A stretch of 64,000 bases of DNA from NCBI GenBank assembly GCA_033977485.1, contig CM066982.1, positions 12,949,218-13,013,217 on the forward strand, given 5' to 3'. A model generated the notes under the pieces. It had not been told where the DNA came from. It did no database searches and saw nothing but the letters and a program-made list of their open reading frames with translations. Both the position numbers and the translations under genes were made by a program. Of this stretch, positions 56,790 to 64,000 are shown piece by piece. The stretch's first letter is position 1. The number at the start of each line of letters is the position of its first letter. This DNA comes from Hydrangea macrophylla (Eukaryota > Streptophyta > Magnoliopsida > Cornales > Hydrangeaceae).

Positions 56790-58912
56790 TGTCATGACCC
56801 ATCCTGTTACGCGCAAAAATTGGACACGTGTCACTCCACCAAGGCTCTTCCTACTCATTTAAAAGTCATAGCAGTGGAAAAGAAAATTTTAAAAGCAATA
56901 ACGAGTATTCACTTCTTTGACAACAGTATACTCTGGGTTGTAAACTCCATATAAATTTGAAAAGTTAATTACATATTGAAGCGAATGAATTTATGTTAAA
57001 AGGGGTCCTAAAGGTACTCTAAGAACCCATGAAAATATTTAAATAATTTTCGAAAGGGGTACAAAAAGGAGACGTGCAACAATATAATCGACCGGTCGAA
57101 CTACCCCGTTCGACCGATTGAATGACCCTTTAGTAGAATTCCTTCTAGCAACAAAATTTTGCTAAGGAGTCACTCAACCTTCTCCCATTGTAACGCTTCC
57201 AAACATTCCAACCTTATTCCAATCCTTTCAACTATAAAAGATTACAAGGTCATACATAATTCCTATTAATCCTTGAAAAGAAACCATAATGAAACAAGAT
57301 AAGGCTTGTTTGACTCAATTCACAAAAGTACTACAATCTTTCATTCAAACATAAGTTTGTAAAGTTCGGTATACAAGACATAAACTCAAGAGTTCTAAAT
57401 CGTTTTAAACATCACCAAAGAGATTTTACGACCCATTACAACCATTTAAAATCCTTCCAAGGTTTCCAAGTTAAGACAAGGCATAGCTCTAACTCCTCAA
57501 AATTATATATTACATCATTAGAATGGAAACAAAATATATACAAGAGGTAATCCTCGGCCTCACTCTTCTCAATTCTTCTTTCTTTTTTTCTTATCACCTG
57601 CAATAGAGTAAATCTCTACGCTTAGTTATATGCTGAGTGGACAATTCTAAACGAATGCATATATGACAATTCATGCTCTAAACATCAAAACACATAATTT
57701 AGTCTCTAGGGATAGAGCTATGCATCCATTCGGTAATGGAACTATGAAACCAATGCCGTGAAAGGCCTTCTCCTTACCACGCATCCAGTGCCCTGACTGG
57801 GTCTTCTCCCAAACCATGCACAGTAGCCGTTGCTACTATAATCCTCAAACATTGAGGAGCTTACCCCCGGATGAAATTGTACCAATCCCCCCTTTGACCC
57901 ACATAGACACATAACATGCTCATATAATCACATATACGTGCTTTTCTTGCATATTCACGTACATAATTAACTGGCCTAATTAACACAAGAATTTCGTCCA
58001 GATCTAAAATATCACACGAGATATTTAAAATATGAAAATTTCCTATAGTACATAATATTAGAATTCATATCTTAAGCTATCGTTCTATAACTTAAAGGGA
58101 ATTACTAGAAGTCCGATTCTACGCTGAATCTTCGATCTTAAGTGATTCCTACAAGAATACATGTGTTTTCTCCAAATTCCTAGAATAAGTATTTTTATAA
58201 AACTAAGCCAAACAAGGCCTAAGAGGTATCAAAATGTAGCTCTTACCTCGAGGAGTCTGAGTATAAAATTTGGTCAAAAGCTGACAGACGAACGATCGTC
58301 ATTTGGCGTCGTGAAGCTCAAAACCCCAAAATCTCAAAAAACCTCTAAGCTCCCCAAGGTTTTGAGATATTTTTGAAATAAAAAATATCTTGAACTTACT
58401 ATATATAGACAACACTTCCAGTAAAACTCCCCATGAATTCTCGAATCTCCCAATTATTCTCCAAAATGGCTTAAACGTCTAAGTTATTTATTCACGAGTG
58501 AAAATCTCTATTCCATAAAGTTTTTGTCTAAGTTCCGTTTGAGTCCGTAATTATGATCTAAAACTATTTATGTGAAATATCTAGGTAACCTATCTTTTAT
58601 GCAATGTGTCATTTTGATTATCTCTAATTCGTTCAAAATGATCTCTAACAAGATCAAACTATCAGAAAAAGACACAAAATAGGTATATTCACTATTCACA
58701 TATTATACTAGATAAAGTCAAATAACATTTAATCACATCAATGTCATTTAAATCATGCTAATGCCTCATGGATTGTCAAAACCTCATGTCCTCGATTGAT
58801 ACCCATCGTTGACCCATGTCAACCGCTTTCACAATTATTGAACCATGTCAATAATTCCATTTAAAACATTTATGCATTTAAAACAAATGTATTCTCCGGG
58901 ACGGGTGTGACA
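56790..58912 (-). mobile_element. Solo LTR related to the Tekay LTR (2,123 bp)
   Basis: Ends TGTCATGACCC (56790) and GACGGGTGTGACA (58912) with the perfect duplication ACAAG (56785-56789, 58913-58917). On the minus strand: start TGTCACACCCG, TATA-like sequence near 58400, leader exon ending CTCGAG|GTAAGA near 58245, an intron with repeats (about 57700-57880), acceptor TTGCAG near 57600, and a CGACCGGTCGA pair at 57092-57122 about 300 bp before the end. Confidence 0.85.
57090..57125. repeat. CGACCGGTCGA palindrome pair
   Basis: TCGACCGGTCGAA, linker CTACCCCG, TTCGACCGATTGAA. The first is an 11-bp perfect palindrome. The same pair in diverged form is at 49387-49432 in the host Tekay LTR. Confidence 0.85.
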
Positions 58913-59414
58913 ACAAGGTTTTGTAAGTTTTTTGATTACGTCCTTGCTAGTTATGAAACTTATTAAAACTACCCCAAACTTAAATGAGTGTTTGTTTATG
59001 TCATGTATGAGTCCCATAAGTGGTCCCACATAATTTTATGATATTGCTAATTAACCTGCTAATTATGCAACGCATCCAATTCGCTCCCACAAAAGTTATC
59101 CCTAACGGACCACAGAAGTGGTCCCTAACAATTGATATGTTATTAAAATAACATAATATAGTAATCACATACGCCTTAATAAACATTTAAGCACATAAGA
59201 AATATTCCACATATCTGTTCCATCACACGGGGACCTTTCATAACTGTTCCAAACTGGGTCTGCCACATTGGCCAATTCTGGGTTCCCAACTGGACACCCC
59301 TATTCAACTTAGTGAGTTAAAACTCACTTGGCACATGTATAACCATGTCATTAATGTAATGATAATAATCCATGATAACGCAATTAAATATAAACCGCAG
59401 GAGCGGGTGTTACA

Positions 59415-59428
59415 TCTCTCCCCTCCTT
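59415..59428 (-). other. Polypurine tract of the Tekay element
   Basis: Minus strand AAGGAGGGGAGAGA directly before the LTR start TGTAACACCC. Confidence 0.85.
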
Positions 59429-59439
59429 AAAAGGAGTTT

Positions 59440-59760
59440 GTCCCCAAATTCGTTGTACCTTAAGTCTCGAATAGATGTAGATACTGTTGTCGCATTTGAT
59501 TCTCTATTTCCCACTTGACTTTCTCAACTGAGTGATTCCACCACAATACCATGACCAGGAATGGTTTTCGTTCTCAATACTTGCTCTTTTCTGTCAAGAA
59601 TCTTGACAGGATACTCAATATATGTCAAGTCTTCTCTAATTTCCAACTGCTCAGGTTCAATCACTTGGCTCAAATTCGATATGCATCTCCGTAGCATTGA
59701 TACATGGAAATCATTGTGTACATTGGCTAGTTCTTGTGGCAAATCTAATCAATAAGCCAC
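59440..59760 (-). pseudogene. Tekay integrase C-terminus and chromodomain remnant
   Basis: Minus strand gives MPQELANVHNDFHVSMLRRC, then EQLEIREDLTYIEYPVKILD (about 59660-59610), the chromodomain start of Tekay elements, in which the YEEQPV block precedes the aromatic-cage region. A frameshift near 59555 moves the rest to another frame, where SVEKVKWEIENQMRQQY is read at about 59530-59480. The chromodomain would direct integration to heterochromatin in the intact ancestor. Confidence 0.8.
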
Positions 59761-59899
59761 AGGTCCAACTTTCCCAATAACCTCGAATGGTCCGAATTAC
59801 CTCGAATTCAATTTCCCTCGCTTCCCAAACCGTATCACTCCTTCTGTAGGCGACACCTTCAAGAATACATAGTCTTCCACTTTAAATTCTATTGATCTT

Positions 59900-61030
59900 C
59901 TCTTTAAGTCCGCGTAACTCTTGTAACGACTTTGAGTCGTTCATAATCGTTGTTGTATCACCTTGATCTTTTCTGTAGTTTGTTGCACGATTTCAAGCCT
60001 TATCAATTTCTGTTCTCCCACCTCAGTCCAATAAACTAGTGAACGACATTTTCACCCGTACAAAGCCTCAAAAGGCACCATTCCAATACTAGATTGGAAG
60101 CTATTATTGTAAGTGAATTATGTTAATGGCAAATGCTCTTCCTAATCACCCTTGAAATCTAATACACTCAATCATAGCATATCTTCCAATATCTGAATTA
60201 CTCACACTGATTGGCCATCGGCCTGAGGATGGAATGTCGTACTAAAACTCAATTTAGTACCCATAGCCTGTTGTAGCCCTTACCAAAATCACAATGTGAA
60301 CTTACTATCTTTGTCAGAAATAATAGATACTAGAGCTCCGTGCAATCTCACAATCTCTTGAAGATACACCTCTGCTAACTTCATTGGATCATTAGTCTTG
60401 ATTGGTAAGAAGTTTGCTGACTTGGTCAATTGGTCAACGACTACCCAAATGGTGTTATTCGACTTTCTAGATCTCGGTAAACCTGACATGAAGTCCATTT
60501 TAACATTCTCCCATTTCCATTCTGGTATAGGTAACGACAGTTAAGTCTTTGATGCTCTATCTTGACTTGTTGACATACTACACACTTGGCTACATGTTCA
60601 GCTACCTCCTGCTTTATTCCTGACCACCAATAGACTTTCCATAAGTTGCGGTACATTTTCGTGCTTCCCGGATGAATTGAATACTTGGTATTATAAGCTT
60701 CTTCTAAAATTGCTTCTTTGATTCCATTCACATTTGGTATACAAACCTAATTCCTGAACTTCAATATTTGATCTTCAAAAGTGAACTCTGGCTATTTACC
60801 CTCAGTTATACCATCATAAATCTTTTTTAGATCTGGGTTTTTAAGTTGATTAGTTTGAATTTATCAACTAATGATGGTTGTGCGATAATAACCGACATTA
60901 AAGCACCTCTAGTTTGTGGAATTACTTCTAGTTTTAGCTGTTCCATTTCCCGTATTAACTTCTTCTGAGTAGTCAAGGCATAAATCAGATTACTCATTGA
61001 CTTACGGCTTAATGTATCAGCCAATACATT
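59900..61030 (-). pseudogene. Tekay integrase remnant
   Basis: Fragments in order on the minus strand: MADTLSRKSMSN (end of RNase H, 61024), the HHCC zinc finger with SIHPGSTKMYRNL and CVVCQQVKIEHQ (60731-60560), then the catalytic core with WVVVDQLTKSANFLPI and SIISDKDSKFT (60498-60289), holding the first two catalytic Asp. Frameshifts and stops lie between fragments. Confidence 0.8.
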
Positions 61031-61570
61031 GGCCTTTTCTTGAGTGGTAGTGAATGGTCAAGTCATAATCTTTCATTAATTCTAGACAACACCTTTCTCT
61101 CATGTTAAGGTCCCTTTGAGTGAAAAGGTACTTCAAAATTTTGGGGTCAGTGTAAACCTTGCACTTTTTCCCTATATAGGTAGTGTCGCCAAATCTTCAA
61201 AGCAAATATTATAACTGCTAGTTCCAAGTCGTGTGTCGGGTAATTGATCTCATGTGGTCTTAGTTGTCATGAAGCATGGGCAATTGTTTTGTAGTTTTGC
61301 ATCAAGACACATCCCAATCCCTGATCTGAAGCATCATTATAAATATTGAATCCCTCAGTCCTCGATGGAATGGTCAAGATCAATGCTGACATTAATAGTG
61401 TCTTCAGCTCCATAAATATTTCCTCGCACTCAGGGCTCCAACAAATGGTACATCTTTCCTTATTAGTCGAGTCATCGGTGTTGCAACTCTCGAGAAATTC
61501 TCCACAAAACTTCGATAATAACCGGTTAACCCCAAAAAACTTCTTACATCTGACACAGTTGTCAGCGGAT
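61030..61570 (-). pseudogene. Tekay RNase H remnant
   Basis: Decayed reading with YNDASDQGLGCVLMQ near 61330 and the block around [16 protein letters not shown] near 61210, both typical of Ty3/gypsy RNase H. Several stops. Confidence 0.7.
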
Positions 61571-61571
61571 T

Positions 61572-62191
61572 CTAGTTAGCTACGGCTTTAACTTTCTGCA
61601 GGTTAACTGATACACCTTTATTTGATATTATGTGCCCTAGAAATGCAATTTTCGTTAAGCAAAACTCACATATCTTCAACTTTCTAAACAAATTCTTTTC
61701 TCGGAGGTGTTGTAGAATCAATTGGAGATGCCTTTCATGATCTTCTATACTCTTAGAGTATACCAAAATGTCATCTATGAAGATGATCACAAGCTCATCT
61801 AGGTAGTCTTTAAACACTTGATTTATTAAGTCCATGAATGCCGTCGGCACATTAGTAACCCCAAATGGCATAACTAAAAACTCATAGTGGCCATAGCAGG
61901 TTCTAAATACAGTCTCTACATGCTCCTCTTTAACCTTCAATTGATGGTATCCTGATTGCAAGTCAATTTTAGAAAATACCTGAGCTCCTTGGAGTTGGTT
62001 GAATAAATTATCAATTCTGGCCAACTGATATTTAATTTTGATAGTTTGTTCAGTTCACGATAATTGATGCACATCCTCATGGTTCCATCTTTCTTCTTAA
62101 TAAATAAGACCGGTACACCCCATAGCGATACACTAGGCCGGACAAACCTCTTGTCCAATAGCTCCTGTAGCTGAAGTTCTACCAGTGCCAT
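61572..62191 (-). pseudogene. Tekay reverse transcriptase remnant
   Basis: Two overlapping frames: [19 protein letters not shown] (62110-62050) and, after a frameshift near 62030, [19 protein letters not shown] through the catalytic FIDDILVYS (about 61790-61760), the F-x-D-D box of Ty3/gypsy RT. Residues of the active site remain but the frame is split, so no working enzyme. Confidence 0.88.
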
Positions 62192-62467
62192 TCTATATGG
62201 TATCTTTGATACAGGCTGAGATCCTCAGGCTACTTCAATGGTGAATTTAACTCCTCGCTCTATTAACTCATCTGGAAAATCTTCAATAAATACATTCAAA
62301 AATTCCAATACCATTGACATGTCTTCTACCTTAGTGCCCGTAACACGTGCATCAATTTTAGAGTATAAGAACCCTTGACAACCTTGTTTTAACAATTTAC
62401 TCACCCAAATCGCTGATACTAAAAATGGTGGTGCTATGACACCAATTCCTTGAAAGGTGAACTCTCC

Positions 62468-62845
62468 CTATCCCGGTGGTCGGAAAATAACTCTTTTCCG
62501 TTCACAATTGATACAGGCTTGATTCACGGATATCCAATCCGTACCCAAAATTATATCGGAGTAGTTGACGATCAACATCATTAGGTCAATGGTTAACTCC
62601 CTATCATCTATCCGCATATCACATGCTTTATATATTAATGAAGTCATCATGGGCCTACTTAGAGGTAAGGATACTGACAAGTCATATCCTGAGGGTTCAG
62701 ACATACCATTTAGATGTGTAACAAATTCACATGCAACGAATGAATGTGTCAACCCCGAATCTATTAATACATGAACTGGATGCAAAAAAATTGGTAATAT
62801 ACTTGATATGACAGAGTCAATGGCTGAGACGTCCCCTGGTGCCAA
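62468..62845 (-). pseudogene. Tekay protease remnant
   Basis: A 125-residue open stretch with HVLIDSGLTHSFVA (active-site D-S-G; the usual D-S-G-A has Leu instead of Ala) and DIILGTDWIS near the end, the ILGMDWL-type motif. Not connected in frame with gag or RT. Confidence 0.85.
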
Positions 62846-62899
62846 CTGAAAATACCTCCCTTGCCTTAGCTCAACTCATTTCCCTTTGTCCACGTTTAT

Positions 62900-63990
62900 T
62901 TTGGACCTTGCTTCGATTGTAGCCATTGAGCTTGAACCTTATTGCTTCTACAATAGAAAGTCTTTGGAATGATGTTCCAGCACACCAAAAGTGTAGCATC
63001 TACCCCTTATATCTGGATTAGAACCTCCCATGCTCTGAGCCCTGGTTTCTGGACAAAATCGAGCAACATGTTCTAGCTTCTTACAAATATTGCACACTAA
63101 GGTTAGGTGGCAAACTCCCATGTGTCGTTTGTTGCTTGTTGGGCACAATGGGGTGGTCTCTCCATAGTAGGTACTTCCCCATTGACTTCTTGTACCGAAG
63201 CTTGAACCTCATGAAAAATGTCTCTTAGAGAACCCTTGCCCTTTTCCCTTGTCTTCATATGCTCGCTTACCTTGTTGCCCTTGCCTGAATTTTTCAATAT
63301 CTCTTTCTACTATCAAAGCCACATCTTGAATATCGGCTACGGTCCGGTGTTGGAGAGTATCAAAACGGCTTCGAATATTATCCCTCAATCCCTCCTCAAA
63401 CTTTCGGACTTTATCTACTTCCCTCGGTACGGATCAGTACACAAAATGAAGCAAATCATTATATATTGTAGCATACTCATTAACGGACATATCTCCTTGT
63501 TGTAAATTGGCAAATTCCTGACTCAATTTTGTTTTTGTAGACGCCAGAAAATACCGCTTGTCGAACTATTTAATGAACCTTCTCCATGTCTCGGGTGGTC
63601 CTTGAGCAATTTAATTGGTCCACTAATTTTGGGCTCCCCTCTTGAGGGTATCGGTGAGACACAATCTTTTCATCGTCAGTGTAGTCCTCGGCTCAGAAAA
63701 TACGATTCATGTCCATTAACTAATGATCGGCTAATGACGCGTTAGCACCTCCCTCAAACTGACATGACTTTCGTTTATAGAATTGTTCAATGATCCTCCG
63801 TTCCTGTCGTGGTTGAGGGTTTTCTAGTCTTTCACCTCCCATAAATAACCGGTCACTTACTGATCTCACAATGCATCTTCTAAATGGTCCATCCTTGAGT
63901 GAGGTGAACATTCCCGGTTTGGGTCCATTTCTTACCTGTCAATCAACCCACATAAATACTATGTATGCTATGCCAATATAACATGCAACA
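62900..63990 (-). pseudogene. Tekay gag remnant
   Basis: Fragments with KSCQFEGGANASLADH near 63730 and a CCHC zinc knuckle CNICKKLEHVARFC near 63095-63050, then a decayed second cysteine-rich unit. Several frameshifts. The N-terminus and 5' LTR are outside the window. Confidence 0.75.
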
Positions 63991-64000
63991 TTCATGTTTC

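Larger units (their letters stand above)
46360..59414 (-). repeat. 3' LTR of the Tekay element, expanded by nested insertions
   Basis: Minus-strand start TGTAACACCCGC at 59414 next to a purine tract; end GAGGCGTGACA at 46360. Removing the solo LTR at 46542-49269, the hAT element at 49749-51110, the Helitron at 51258-55823 and the solo LTR at 56790-58912, with their duplications, leaves about 2,258 bp. The solo LTR at 56790-58912 (2,123 bp) is a related LTR, sharing the CGACCGGTCGA cluster and the leader-exon and donor region. Confidence 0.82.
46360..64000 (-). mobile_element. Tekay-lineage Ty3/gypsy chromovirus, degenerate, 5' end outside window
   Basis: Read on the minus strand. Gag, protease, RT, RNase H, integrase and chromodomain remnants run from about 63950 to 59430; the polypurine tract and 3' LTR follow (59414 down to 46360). 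The order, the integrase-chromodomain arrangement and the LTR start TGTAACACCC indicate Tekay/Del chromoviruses. The coding region has many stops and frameshifts. The left target duplication would be TGCTC (46355-46359); its partner is outside the window. At least four later insertions lie in the 3' LTR, so this is one of the oldest elements here. Confidence 0.88.

Overview
The window is nuclear DNA of a flowering plant, almost certainly a eudicot: AT-rich intergenic sequence, GA/CT microsatellites, GT-AG introns, one plant clade-E PP2C gene, and plant-specific lineages of LTR retrotransposons (Tekay, Athila, Tat, copia), Helitrons and MITEs. One host gene is visible; nearly everything to its right is transposable-element sequence, much of it nested.

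Layout. 1-502: 3' end of an LTR that enters from the left. 503-3094: intergenic, with a diverged duplication of the sequence just downstream of the gene. 3095-8770 (minus strand): a five-exon gene for a 493-residue N-myristoylated-type protein phosphatase 2C, with a probable 5'-UTR exon near 9355-9880 and four hairpin MITEs directly upstream (9980-10872). 12096-15743: a recently inserted, gag-only Tat-lineage element with LTRs identical by eye. 15744-19719: intergenic with MITEs. 19725-23609: a 3.9-kb solo LTR (family A). 24362-34050: an old copia remnant split by a young Athila-lineage element (24886-33360) that carries gag and protease but no reverse transcriptase or integrase. 34440-34987: CACTA-like subterminal array. 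35514-37189: a small gag-only LTR element. 37209-45836: a second family-A solo LTR containing two further solo LTRs and a Stowaway-like MITE. 46360-64000 (minus strand): a decayed Tekay chromovirus whose 3' LTR has been expanded from about 2.3 kb to 13 kb by a solo LTR, an hAT MITE, a Helitron with MITEs inside it, and another solo LTR. Its pol order on the minus strand is gag, protease, RT, RNase H, integrase, chromodomain.

How the parts work together. All three elements that keep both LTRs are non-autonomous and would need enzymes supplied by relatives. Six insertions are solo LTRs, which points to frequent LTR-LTR recombination. Target-site duplications could be read for most insertions, so the order of nesting can be worked out from sequence alone.

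The most unusual signal is a recurrent short-palindrome signature: clusters of paired 8-16-bp palindromes, often joined by C-rich linkers, in at least six unrelated LTR families here, each with its own palindrome. A second recurrent feature is the gene-like structure of the long LTRs (TATA box, splice donor, intron with a hairpin repeat array, short terminal ORF). Coordinates were read by eye; no database search was possible.
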